The translations under genes were made by a program, and so were the position numbers. This document shows, piece by piece, positions 54,748 to 62,839 of a stretch of DNA of 64,000 bases. Under the pieces are notes generated by a model, which ran no database searches, was not told the DNA's origin, and was given only the letters and a program-made list of their open reading frames with translations. Within the stretch, counting starts at the first letter, position 1. Every line of letters starts with the position of its first letter. This stretch comes from Bacteroides faecalis (GTDB taxonomy: Bacteria > Bacteroidota > Bacteroidia > Bacteroidales > Bacteroidaceae), in NCBI RefSeq assembly GCF_003865075.1, contig NZ_BHWB01000002.1:186001-250000 (forward strand), read 5' to 3'.

Positions 54748-54755
54748 TACTTTTG
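54748..54755 (+). promoter_or_regulatory. -7 box of the ppk1-ppx operon
   Basis: TACTTTTG (TAnnTTTG) lies 27 bases before the ppk1 ATG; no clear -33. Confidence 0.45.
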
Positions 54756-54782
54756 CAAAAATAATAATAAAGGTCTTTCTTT

Positions 54783-56888
54783 ATGAAATCAAACGACGAA
54801 AAACAAAAACTTCCTTATGTGGAACGTGACATCAGTTGGATGTATTTCAACCAACGCATTTTACTCGAAGCTGCCAACCCGGAAGTCCCTTTATTGGAAC
54901 GTCTGACTTTCCTTGGTATTTATTCGAACAATTTGGATGAGTTTTTTCGTGTACGTGTAGCAACTTTAAATCGTATTATCGAATATGACGACAAAAACAT
55001 CCGAAAAGAACAGGAAATAGCTTCACAAACTCTAAAACAGATTGGCAAACTACATAACCGATACTATCAACAGTTTGAGGAAACGTTTGCCAAAATCATG
55101 GAGGAACTGAAGCTGGAAAATATTTTCGTCATCAAAGAAACAGAGATGACTCCGGAACAACAAGAATTTATCAGTTCCTTTTATCGTAGCAGACTAAATG
55201 GCTCTACAAATCCGGTTTTTCTAAATAACAGTCGTCCTCTAGAGGATCAAAACGACGAAAATATCTATCTGGCAACCCGTCTCATCAGAAAAGATACGGA
55301 AGGAAAAATAAAGGAAAAAGACTATGCAGTAATTGAGCTTCCAACTGCCGATTTCGGACGCTTCATTCAACTCCCGGATGTAGATGGAAAAACCTACCTT
55401 ATGTTTCTGGATGATGTCATTCGCTATTGTTTGCCTCTGATATTTGTCGGTATGAAATACACGGATTACGAAGCCTATACCTTTAAATTCACCAAAGATG
55501 CTGAGATGGAAATAGACAGTGATCTTCGTAACGGAGTACTTCAAAAGATTTCAAAAGGGGTGAAAAGTAGAAAAAAAGGAGAACCGATACGTTTTGTTTA
55601 TGATCAACAAATGCCCAAAGATCTGCTAAAAAAACTGATTACACGTCTAAATATAGACAAAAATGATACTCGTGTAGCAGGTAGTCGTTATCATAACTTC
55701 AAAGACCTGATGAAATTTCCGGACTGTAATCGTAAAGATTTAAAATATCCGGTCTGGTCTCCAATCTTCAAACCGGAGTTGAACGGTAATGAAAGTTTAT
55801 TAACACTAATCCGTCATAAAGATCGTTCGTTACATTATCCGTTCCATTCATTCGACTCTTTTATACGGGTACTTCGTGAAGCAGCTATCAGTAAGGAAGT
55901 AAAAAGTATCAAAATAGCACTTTACCGCCTAGCTAAAGATTCGAAAGTGGTTAAAGCACTGATTTGTGCTGCAAAGAACGGAAAGAAAGTAACAGTAGTT
56001 ATCGAGTTATTAGCTCGTTTTGATGAAGCTTCTAATATCTATTGGAGCAAGAGAATGCAAGATGCAGGTATTCACGTCATTTTTGGTGTGGAAGGATTGA
56101 AAATACACTCAAAACTCGTTCATATTGCAACTCGTCATGGAGATATTGCTTGTATAAGTACAGGCAATTTCCATGAAGGAAATGCACGTATGTATACAGA
56201 TTACACAATTATGACAGCTCATCGGCAAATCGTAAAAGAGGTGAATGATGTATTCAATTTTATTGAAAAACCTTATACTCCTGTAAATTTTCGTGAGTTA
56301 CTGGTTTCTCCGAATGATATGCGGAAACGACTAATAGCTCTTATCAACAAAGAAATCAAAAATAAGAAGCAGGGTAAAGATGCCTATATACTGGCTAAGG
56401 TAAATCATATAACCGACCGCACGCTGATAGAAAAACTTTATGAGGCTTCAACTGCCGGTATTCGAATTGATCTGCTAGTACGAGGTAACTGTTCTTTAGT
56501 AACTGGTATTCCGGACGTTAGTGAAAATATATATATCAATGGAATTATCGATCGTTATTTGGAGCATTCGCGTATCTTTATTTTCTCTAACGGCGGAGAA
56601 GAGAAGTATTACATCGGTTCTGCGGACTGGATGCCACGTAATTTGGATAACCGTATTGAAGTACTTGTACCTATTTACAATAAAGAAATACAAGCAGACT
56701 TGAAACAAATTATTTGTTATGGTTTGCAAGATACTGCGAAAGGACGTATCGTGGACGGTAGTGGAGAGAATCTACCCTGGAAAGATATTTCCCCTACTCT
56801 TTCGGAACAACCAGTTGATGAAACAAAGAAATCTCTTTTCCGTTCTCAGAAAGAGCTTTATAAAGAATATAAAAAGAATACAGAATGA
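54783..56888 (+). CDS. ppk1: Polyphosphate kinase 1
   Basis: A 701-residue protein with the PPK1 domains in order: an N-terminal helical domain (ERDISWMYFNQRILLEAANP, LTFLGIYSNNLDEFFRVRVA), the middle domain, and two phospholipase-D-like catalytic domains. These carry ALYRLAKDSKVVKALICAAK, KIHSKLVHI (with the likely phosphorylated histidine), STGNFHEGNARMYTD and SADWMPRNLDNRIEVLVP. It makes polyphosphate from ATP reversibly. The next gene, ppx, overlaps its stop codon by 4 bases, so synthesis and breakdown enzymes are made together. Confidence 0.96.
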   Translation: MKSNDEKQKLPYVERDISWMYFNQRILLEAANPEVPLLERLTFLGIYSNNLDEFFRVRVATLNRIIEYDDKNIRKEQEIASQTLKQIGKLHNRYYQQFEETFAKIMEELKLENIFVIKETEMTPEQQEFISSFYRSRLNGSTNPVFLNNSRPLEDQNDENIYLATRLIRKDTEGKIKEKDYAVIELPTADFGRFIQLPDVDGKTYLMFLDDVIRYCLPLIFVGMKYTDYEAYTFKFTKDAEMEIDSDLRNGVLQKISKGVKSRKKGEPIRFVYDQQMPKDLLKKLITRLNIDKNDTRVAGSRYHNFKDLMKFPDCNRKDLKYPVWSPIFKPELNGNESLLTLIRHKDRSLHYPFHSFDSFIRVLREAAISKEVKSIKIALYRLAKDSKVVKALICAAKNGKKVTVVIELLARFDEASNIYWSKRMQDAGIHVIFGVEGLKIHSKLVHIATRHGDIACISTGNFHEGNARMYTDYTIMTAHRQIVKEVNDVFNFIEKPYTPVNFRELLVSPNDMRKRLIALINKEIKNKKQGKDAYILAKVNHITDRTLIEKLYEASTAGIRIDLLVRGNCSLVTGIPDVSENIYINGIIDRYLEHSRIFIFSNGGEEKYYIGSADWMPRNLDNRIEVLVPIYNKEIQADLKQIICYGLQDTAKGRIVDGSGENLPWKDISPTLSEQPVDETKKSLFRSQKELYKEYKKNTE

Positions 56889-57778
56889 AGAAGGTTAATT
56901 ATGCAGCTATCGACATAGGTTCCAACGCTGTGCGATTGTTAGTGAAATGTATAAATGAAGAGAACTCTGCGGAACTAATGAGTAAAGTACAGCTCATCCG
57001 TATTCCTTTGAGACTAGGTGAGGATGCTTTTACAATAGGAGTCATTTCGGAAGAAAAGGAAAAAAAATTAATCCGTTTGATGAAGGCTTATAAGCAATTG
57101 ATGAAAATATATGATGTAGTCGATTACCGTGCTTGTGCCACATCTGCCATGCGTGATGCCAGCAACGGCAAAGAAATTACTCAACGCATTGCCAAGAAGA
57201 CCGGTATCCGCGTTGAGATTATCGACGGGCAGGAAGAAGCACACACCGTATATAATAACCATATTGAACAAATGTTTATTTCCGGACAGAATTATTTGTA
57301 TGTAGACGTAGGCGGTGGTAGTACTGAAATCAATCTCATCAGCAATGGTGAATTAAAAAATTCACGGTCTTACAATATCGGCACAGTACGTATGCTTAGT
57401 GGTATGGTAAAAGAAAAAGAAAAAGAAGCATTACGTACTGATCTCGCAGAACTTGCCCGGGAATATGTGCCTATTAATATTATCGGTTCGGGAGGTAATA
57501 TCAATAAGCTTTTCCGTTTAGCGGATAAAAAAGATAAAAAGGCCTCATTTCTGCCTATCAAATCACTACGTGATACCTATGAAGCACTGAAAGCCCTCTC
57601 ACCCGAAGAGCGTATCAGACAATTCAAATTGAAACCGGATCGTGCAGATGTTATTGTACCTGCTGCCGAAATATTTCTTGAAATTGCAAATCAAGTAAAT
57701 GCTACAGGAATCGCAGTACCGACTATTGGATTGTCCGATGGAATCATTGACAGTTTATATACCAAGAATAAAATATAA
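56885..57778 (+). CDS. ppx: Exopolyphosphatase (Ppx/GppA family)
   Basis: A 297-residue protein of the short Ppx/GppA type with ASKHA phosphate loops: AAIDIGSNAVRLLVKC, CATSAMRDASNGKEI, IIDGQEEAHTVYNN (catalytic Glu region), YVDVGGGSTEINLI and IIGSGGNINKLF. It lacks the C-terminal HD domain of E. coli Ppx. It hydrolyses terminal phosphates of polyphosphate or pppGpp; which one is not clear. The ATGA overlap with ppk1 shows translational coupling. Confidence 0.92.
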   Translation: MKKVNYAAIDIGSNAVRLLVKCINEENSAELMSKVQLIRIPLRLGEDAFTIGVISEEKEKKLIRLMKAYKQLMKIYDVVDYRACATSAMRDASNGKEITQRIAKKTGIRVEIIDGQEEAHTVYNNHIEQMFISGQNYLYVDVGGGSTEINLISNGELKNSRSYNIGTVRMLSGMVKEKEKEALRTDLAELAREYVPINIIGSGGNINKLFRLADKKDKKASFLPIKSLRDTYEALKALSPEERIRQFKLKPDRADVIVPAAEIFLEIANQVNATGIAVPTIGLSDGIIDSLYTKNKI

Positions 57779-58500
57779 TCGGATTTTGACTTTGACAAAA
57801 AGCTACTTTTGACATTTTGTATTTTGTACAGTGCCAAGAGTGGCTTTTTTCGATGCTTATTCAAGTGCACACTATTTTCTGCGCATACAGAGACATCAAT
57901 CAAAGTCATAATTCTCATATTTCAATTTATTGTCTTCCTTAAAGACAGTTCTTTCGTAATTTTAATACCTGATTATTACTTTTTATATCTATTTTATTTC
58001 AGTTTATCTTTTGCAGTTCGTTCATTTAAAAGAGTAAAGTAGGAAATTAAAAGGCTATAAAGTATAAATTACAGACATATATTTTGTATAATGATACTAT
58101 AAAGACAGTTTGCTTACACCATCTGTATCTTTTAATGACATTATCCGCTCCTTTGGGTGACTTCATCCGTATCTTTTCATCCATTCTTCCTATTGTTTTT
58201 GTCAAACATTAAGGAGAAATCAATCAAACTATAGGGTCTTTTTGTAAGTTAAGCACTAGTTTTATTGAATAATATGCATTATTGTTATGTAATAGAGGAA
58301 AAATCCCAAACAGACAAGTTAGTGAATCAGCGATTTTTATGGATAAATGTTATTAATATAAAAAAATCGTATCTTTTTAATATTCACGATTCATATATTA
58401 TTCATCAAATACCCCCTCTTTTAGATGCTCTCATTACAGACCTAAATAATCTCCTTTGTGGACTTGAATAATTTAAAGATATATCTTCCTTCTATCTTTC
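57779..58500. other. Gene-free AT-rich spacer before the acquired island
   Basis: No credible gene in 720 bases. Near 57833 a short GCCA/TGGC hairpin followed by six T may end the ppk1-ppx transcript. At about 58129-58180 the word CATCTGTATCTTTT occurs twice with one base changed (CATCCGTATCTTTTC). Base composition stays very AT-rich up to about 58,500 and then changes sharply. Confidence 0.5.
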
Positions 58501-58513
58501 CTTCACTAAAAAG

Positions 58514-58819
58514 ATGCAGGAGGAAGACCGCCTGACCGACGCGCTGGAAAACAATTACAAGGCCGTAGGCATTCTTTATGACAAGGTGGAAAAACTCGAA
58601 AGCAGGTTCTCGGAAACCCTGCCCAAATTGGACGACGCTGTTTCCTCCCTGCGCGGAGCGAGTAAAATTACCATTGGCGAGGAATCCAGACGTGCACTTG
58701 AACGGGAAGGAGAGGCGGTCTGCCAGAAGATAGCCGGCAGGATTGACAAGGAAAGCGCGAAACTGCTTGACCACCTGTCGATGAAAGACCGTGTGGTCAT
58801 CTCCACCACCGCATTCTAG
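58514..58819 (+). CDS. Unassigned coiled-coil protein, possibly 5'-truncated
   Basis: A 101-residue frame, acidic and helical, with heptad-like segments (NYKAVGILYDKVEKLESRFS; ALEREGEAVCQKIAGRIDKE). It has no signal peptide or known motif. The sharp rise in G+C begins at its 5' end, and the frame is open for a few codons before the ATG, so it may be the tail of a longer gene cut at the island edge. The next small ORF starts 3 bases after its stop. It may belong to a mobile or conjugative element; I do not recognise the family. Confidence 0.5.
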   Translation: MQEEDRLTDALENNYKAVGILYDKVEKLESRFSETLPKLDDAVSSLRGASKITIGEESRRALEREGEAVCQKIAGRIDKESAKLLDHLSMKDRVVISTTAF

Positions 58820-58822
58820 TGC

Positions 58823-58990
58823 ATGATAGAGGTGATCATTTTTCTTTTGGTGGCTTTCATCTGCACCTGCATGGCCAACGTCCGGTTCATACACAGTCTC
58901 ATGCTGTGGAAAATACTCGGTTATTCCGCTGGCCTTCTTGCCGTCTGTATTGCATTGACCATTTTTACATGCCACAAGTTAAAGCGCTGA
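58823..58990 (+). CDS. Small membrane protein, 55 residues
   Basis: A short frame starting 3 bases after the previous stop: MIEVIIFLLVAFICTCMANV, a basic/polar turn RFIHSLMLWKIL, a second hydrophobic stretch GYSAGLLAVCIALTIFTCH, then KLKR. Two membrane helices with a positive C-terminal end are predicted. G+C content is like its neighbours. Function is unknown. The pairing with the upstream coiled-coil ORF looks like translational coupling. Confidence 0.5.
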   Translation: MIEVIIFLLVAFICTCMANVRFIHSLMLWKILGYSAGLLAVCIALTIFTCHKLKR

Positions 58991-59023
58991 CTATGGTACA
59001 TTATCAATTAAAAAAATATAAGT

Positions 59024-60229
59024 ATGACTACAGTAAAAGTAAAATTCCGTCCCTCGACGGTCGAAGGTCGTCCGGGAACTATCGTCTGTCTGGTAACTCA
59101 CCGCCGTATCACCAGACAGATCACCACCAGTTATAAAGTGTTTCCCCATGAATGGGATGAGGAACAATCCAAACCGATACCGGCAGACAATAACGGGCGT
59201 ACAGCTATCGTGCAGTCGATAACCCGAAAGTTACGTTCGGATATGGAACGGCTGGATGCAATCATCAAACGATTCGAGAACAGGCGCCACAGCTATTCAT
59301 CGGATGACGTGGTGGCCGAGTTCCGGCGTGCCGGAGGGGAGAATTCCTTTTTTAATTTTATGGAGAATGCCATCGTCCGCCTCCGGCAGTTGAATCACAT
59401 CGGGACAGCCAAAAATTACAGTGCCGCACTAGGCAGTTTCAAACAATTCCGAGGTAACGGGGATGTTTCCATTGATTCCATAGACTACATACTCATGGAG
59501 GATTATCAGGCATATCTGATTTCGAATGGACTTGTACCCAACTCCATATCCTTTTACATGCGTATACTTCGTGCGGTCTATAACCGTGCCGTGGAACAAG
59601 GACTGACCGAAGACCGAAGACCCTTCCGCACGGTGTTTACCGGGATGGAGAAGACACTTAAACGGGCCATATCAATCAACGACATCAGGCGTATCAGAAA
59701 TCTTGACCTCTCGCTAAAACTCGGCCTTGAATTTGCACGCGATCTCTTCCTCTTTCTCTTCCTTTGCAGGGGAATGTCATTCATAGATGCGGCGTTCCTG
59801 AAGAAGTCAGACATTCAGAATGGGGTGCTGTCTTATCGCCGTCACAAGACCGGTCAGTTGCTGCACATAAAAGCTATCAAGCAAATAGAAGAAATAATTA
59901 ACCGCTATTCAAATAAAGACTCGCCATACCTGCTTCCTGTTATAATCCGTCCCGGAAGGGATGAACGCAAGCAGTACGAGACAGCGTTGCGCCGCGTGAA
60001 CAAATCCCTTAAAATCATAACCGAAATGATACAACTGCCCGTTACGCTCACGACGTATGTCAGCCGCCATGCCTGGGCAACCATCGCCAAGTCGAAGAAT
60101 GTGCCGGTCAATGTCATCTCGGACGCGCTCGGGCATGATTCCATTACTACCACGCAAATATATCTCGCTTCGATTGACTCAACTGTGATTGATCGGGCAA
60201 ATGAATTGATTATTAGCGATTTACAATAA
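59024..60229 (+). CDS. Tyrosine recombinase (site-specific integrase/invertase)
   Basis: A 401-residue phage-integrase-family protein. An arm/SAM-like N-terminal part (about 1-215) includes TTSYKVFPHEWDEEQSKPI and FFNFMENAIVRLRQLNHIGT. The catalytic domain carries Arg249 (FLCRGMS), Lys275 (HKTGQ), Arg348 (YVSRHAW), His371 (LGHDS) and the nucleophile Tyr380 (TQIYLAS). All key residues are present except that the usual His of HxxR is Tyr (TYVSR). It ends 18 bases before a pair of inverted sites that flank a promoter, so its probable task is local DNA inversion controlling the fimbrial genes downstream. Confidence 0.92.
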   Translation: MTTVKVKFRPSTVEGRPGTIVCLVTHRRITRQITTSYKVFPHEWDEEQSKPIPADNNGRTAIVQSITRKLRSDMERLDAIIKRFENRRHSYSSDDVVAEFRRAGGENSFFNFMENAIVRLRQLNHIGTAKNYSAALGSFKQFRGNGDVSIDSIDYILMEDYQAYLISNGLVPNSISFYMRILRAVYNRAVEQGLTEDRRPFRTVFTGMEKTLKRAISINDIRRIRNLDLSLKLGLEFARDLFLFLFLCRGMSFIDAAFLKKSDIQNGVLSYRRHKTGQLLHIKAIKQIEEIINRYSNKDSPYLLPVIIRPGRDERKQYETALRRVNKSLKIITEMIQLPVTLTTYVSRHAWATIAKSKNVPVNVISDALGHDSITTTQIYLASIDSTVIDRANELIISDLQ

Positions 60230-60247
60230 TCCATTCGTCAAACAAAA

Positions 60248-60276
60248 ACATCTGTCTCTTTGTAAGAAACAGATGT
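60248..60276. repeat. Left recombinase-like site of the invertible segment
   Basis: Arms ACATCTGTCTC and GAAACAGATGT (10 of 11 complementary) surround a 7-bp asymmetric spacer, TTTGTAA (60259-60265). This is the layout of a tyrosine-recombinase core site. It is inverted relative to the site at 60421-60449. Confidence 0.75.
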
Positions 60277-60435
60277 TCAATGCAAAGGTAAGCAAAAATC
60301 TTGAATTGTAACACATTGGAATATATATTTTCACATTTTATATTCAATAACACGTTTTTCTGTTAATCAAAACGACTAGCTCCACTCTTAAACCTATTGA
60401 TTATCAACTTATTATTCAAAACATCCGTTTCTTAC
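60262..60435. other. Predicted invertible DNA segment (promoter switch)
   Basis: About 173 bp between the two spacer midpoints, non-coding and AT-rich. It contains one clear promoter box, pointing left. Inversion would move that box to about 60407-60414, pointing at the DUF3575 gene with a leader of some 45 bases. Confidence 0.7.
60283..60290 (-). promoter_or_regulatory. Promoter box inside the invertible segment, now facing away from the fimbrial genes
   Basis: TACCTTTG on the minus strand. A TGTG lies 21 bases upstream, close to the TTTG consensus. No TAnnTTTG is seen on the plus strand of the segment, so the fimbrial operon should be OFF in this orientation. Confidence 0.65.
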
Positions 60436-60449
60436 AAAGAAACGGATTT
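60421..60449. repeat. Right recombinase-like site of the invertible segment
   Basis: Arms ACATCCGTTTC and GAAACGGATTT surround TTACAAA (60432-60438), the reverse complement of the left spacer. Over 30 nt the two sites agree at 26 positions when inverted, with a perfect 14-nt core. Confidence 0.75.
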
Positions 60450-60462
60450 AAATAAAGATAAT

Positions 60463-61743
60463 ATGCACATGAGAGGTTTAATAGTATCAGCGTTCATGTT
60501 GCTCGGGTGCATCCAGGCGTTCGGGCAAGAGAGCCGGAAGGAGGTCTGTATCGGATTTCCGGTCGGCAACTCGACACTGGACACGGCTTATGGTGACAAC
60601 GCCACACGCCTGTCCGAAGTGGTGTCGTTTCTGGAAAGTGTGAAAAAAGACAGTACGCTCGAATTGGTCGAAGTGTCTTTTTGCGGTTCCGCTTCACCCG
60701 AGGGCGGATTTGCAATAAACAAGGAATTAGCGGAAAAACGCCGCAATTCTTTGGAGCGTTATGTACGTGAACGCATATCACTTCCGGATGGTATCATATC
60801 ACGTCCCGAAGGATTTATCGCGTGGGAACGCCTCGCGGAGCTGGTCGAGGTGTCCGATATGCCCCACAAGGAAGAGGCGGTGGACGTGTTGCGCAACGTA
60901 CCCGAATTTACCTATAATAATAAAGGTGTACTGGTTGACAGCCGCAAGAAACACCTGATGGAGCTGCAATATGGCCGGACTTGGCATTACATGCACAAAC
61001 ATTTCTTTGACCAGATCCGGAATGCCAGTGTTATTCTCGTGACGATCCGTCAAAAGCCTATAATCGAGGAAAAGCCGGTTGTCAAGGAAGACCCGGTTGT
61101 GCCGACTCCTGCCGACACGACATCCGTTGTGGAAAAAGCAGACAAGGTCGTGACAGTTCCCGCCGAAACGTCAACACCTTTCTACATGGCCCTCAAGACC
61201 AACATGCTTTATGACGTGCTGGCCGTTCCCAATATCGGGGTGGAATTCTATTTGGGCAAGAACTGGTCAATCAGCGGCAACTGGATGTACGGGTGGTGGA
61301 AAAAGAACAGCAACCACCGTTATTGGCGTATATACGGAGGTGACATCGCCGTGCGTAAATGGTTCGGAAAGAAAGCTAATGAAAAGCCACTCACGGGACA
61401 TCACGTGGGTGTTTACGGACAGGTATTCACATACGATTTCGAATGGGGAGGCAAAGGTTACATGGGCGGTGAACCCGGTGGGACACTTTGGGACAAGACG
61501 AATTACGCAGCAGGCGTGGAATACGGTTACTCGTTGCCCGTTACAAACCGTCTGAACATCGACTTCACGCTTGGCGTGGGTTACTGGGGAGGGAAATATT
61601 ACGAATATACCCCCTTAGACGGTCACTATGTATGGAAGGCAACTAAAAACCGTCACTGGTTCGGCCCGACGAAAGCGGAAATCTCCCTGGTGTGGCTTAT
61701 TAGAAGAAGCAACAGCAACAATAAGAAAGGAGGCGTGAAATGA
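60463..61743 (+). CDS. DUF3575 domain protein with OmpA-like N-terminal part (fimbrial operon)
   Basis: A 426-residue exported protein (signal MHMRGLIVSAFMLLGCIQAFG-Q). The first half has an OmpA/MotB-like alpha-beta pattern (LELVEVSFCGSASPEGGFAI, NKELAEKRRNSLERYV). A Pro/Val/Lys linker (about 205-240) follows, then the DUF3575 barrel-like domain (FYMALKTNMLYDVLAVPNIG, YLGKNWSISGNWMYGWWKKN, AEISLVWL). DUF3575 proteins regularly precede fimbrillin genes in Bacteroidetes and are thought to be outer-membrane assembly or anchoring parts. ATG at 60463 lies just beyond the right inversion site. It overlaps the next gene by 4 bases. Confidence 0.8.
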   Translation: MHMRGLIVSAFMLLGCIQAFGQESRKEVCIGFPVGNSTLDTAYGDNATRLSEVVSFLESVKKDSTLELVEVSFCGSASPEGGFAINKELAEKRRNSLERYVRERISLPDGIISRPEGFIAWERLAELVEVSDMPHKEEAVDVLRNVPEFTYNNKGVLVDSRKKHLMELQYGRTWHYMHKHFFDQIRNASVILVTIRQKPIIEEKPVVKEDPVVPTPADTTSVVEKADKVVTVPAETSTPFYMALKTNMLYDVLAVPNIGVEFYLGKNWSISGNWMYGWWKKNSNHRYWRIYGGDIAVRKWFGKKANEKPLTGHHVGVYGQVFTYDFEWGGKGYMGGEPGGTLWDKTNYAAGVEYGYSLPVTNRLNIDFTLGVGYWGGKYYEYTPLDGHYVWKATKNRHWFGPTKAEISLVWLIRRSNSNNKKGGVK

Positions 61744-62786
61744 AAAGGATATACACTGTAATGGAATACGTTCCCTTGTTCGTGGGAATGCTCATGTTGC
61801 TTTCATCTTGCGAACACAAGGGCTTATGTTTTGACCATGACCCGCATGCCCCGAAATCGGAGGTGCGCATAGAGGCTCAATACGAAAAAGAATGGCAATA
61901 TACCTACGAGGGCAGTACAAATTGGAAGAATTACCCCACGTGGCAGGAATCGTTCGGAATGGAATACGATGCATTAGGCCCCGGAATGCCGGATGGTCTG
62001 CGCGTACAGGTGTATAATGCGGATGGTTCCGATGACATCATCAACATTGTTCCCGAAGGGGATGTCGTGTACATGCGACCGGGTGAACATTCCCTGCTGT
62101 TCTACAACAACGATACGGAATACATCGTATTCGACGAGATGCAGTCGTTCGCTTCAGCAAAGGCGACCACCCGAACCCGTACCCGTTCCTCTTATCTTGG
62201 CAATTCCCACATGGAGAAGGCATCGGAGAATACGGTAAACCAGCCCGATATGCTTTATGGCAGTTATATGGATTCATACGTGGCAGAACGCTCGACCGAG
62301 ACCGACGTAATACCTGTCACCATGCACCCGTTGGTGTTCACCTATCTGATACGTTACGAGTTCAGCCACGGGGTAGAATACGTGTCGCTGGCACGTGGTG
62401 CCTTGGCGGGCATGGCGCAGTCGGTATGGCTGAACAGCGGTCAAACTTCGGGAGACGCTGCCACCGTACTATACGACTGTACGGTGGAAGATTTTGGCAC
62501 ACAAGCCTTGGTCCGTTCTTTCGGAATACCAGATTTTCCTAACGGGCATTACGGCACAAGGGCCGTCCGGAAATACGGACTGAATTTGGAAGTACGCTTG
62601 AAGAACGGAAAAATCAAGTCGTTCGATTTCGACGTAACAAATCAGGTTGCGGCACAACCGCAGGGAGGTGTCATTGTGGTGCGTGGCATTGAAATATCCG
62701 ATGAAGAGGGTACGGAAGGCGGCTCCGGCTTCGATGTGGACGTGGAAGACTGGGGAAATTACGAGGACATAGAACTTCCTCTTTGA
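61740..62786 (+). CDS. DUF5119 domain lipoprotein (fimbrial anchor or minor subunit)
   Basis: A 348-residue protein with a lipobox LLSSC (Cys24), then the family start EHKGLCFDHDPHAP and beta-rich domains (LRVQVYNADGSDDIINIVPE, YIVFDEMQSFASAKATTRTR, VTMHPLVFTYLIRYEF, GVIVVRGIEIS). It ends in an acidic tail. DUF5119/Mfa-like-2 proteins act as membrane anchors or assembly factors for Bacteroidetes fimbriae. ATGA overlap with the DUF3575 gene couples their translation, and the fimbrillin gene follows 53 bases later. Confidence 0.8.
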   Translation: MKRIYTVMEYVPLFVGMLMLLSSCEHKGLCFDHDPHAPKSEVRIEAQYEKEWQYTYEGSTNWKNYPTWQESFGMEYDALGPGMPDGLRVQVYNADGSDDIINIVPEGDVVYMRPGEHSLLFYNNDTEYIVFDEMQSFASAKATTRTRTRSSYLGNSHMEKASENTVNQPDMLYGSYMDSYVAERSTETDVIPVTMHPLVFTYLIRYEFSHGVEYVSLARGALAGMAQSVWLNSGQTSGDAATVLYDCTVEDFGTQALVRSFGIPDFPNGHYGTRAVRKYGLNLEVRLKNGKIKSFDFDVTNQVAAQPQGGVIVVRGIEISDEEGTEGGSGFDVDVEDWGNYEDIELPL

Positions 62787-62839
62787 TTTATATAGAGAGT
62801 TATTAAAACATTTTTATTCACAATTTAATTTTTAATCAA

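Noticed and set aside
58265..58471. 68-residue plus-strand ORF before the island
   Set aside because: No ribosome-binding site, random-looking residues and very AT-rich DNA; treated as chance.
58442..58975. 177-residue minus-strand ORF covering the two small plus-strand ORFs
   Set aside because: It has a composition typical of an antisense shadow in G+C-rich DNA, no family resemblance, and crosses the AT-rich boundary.
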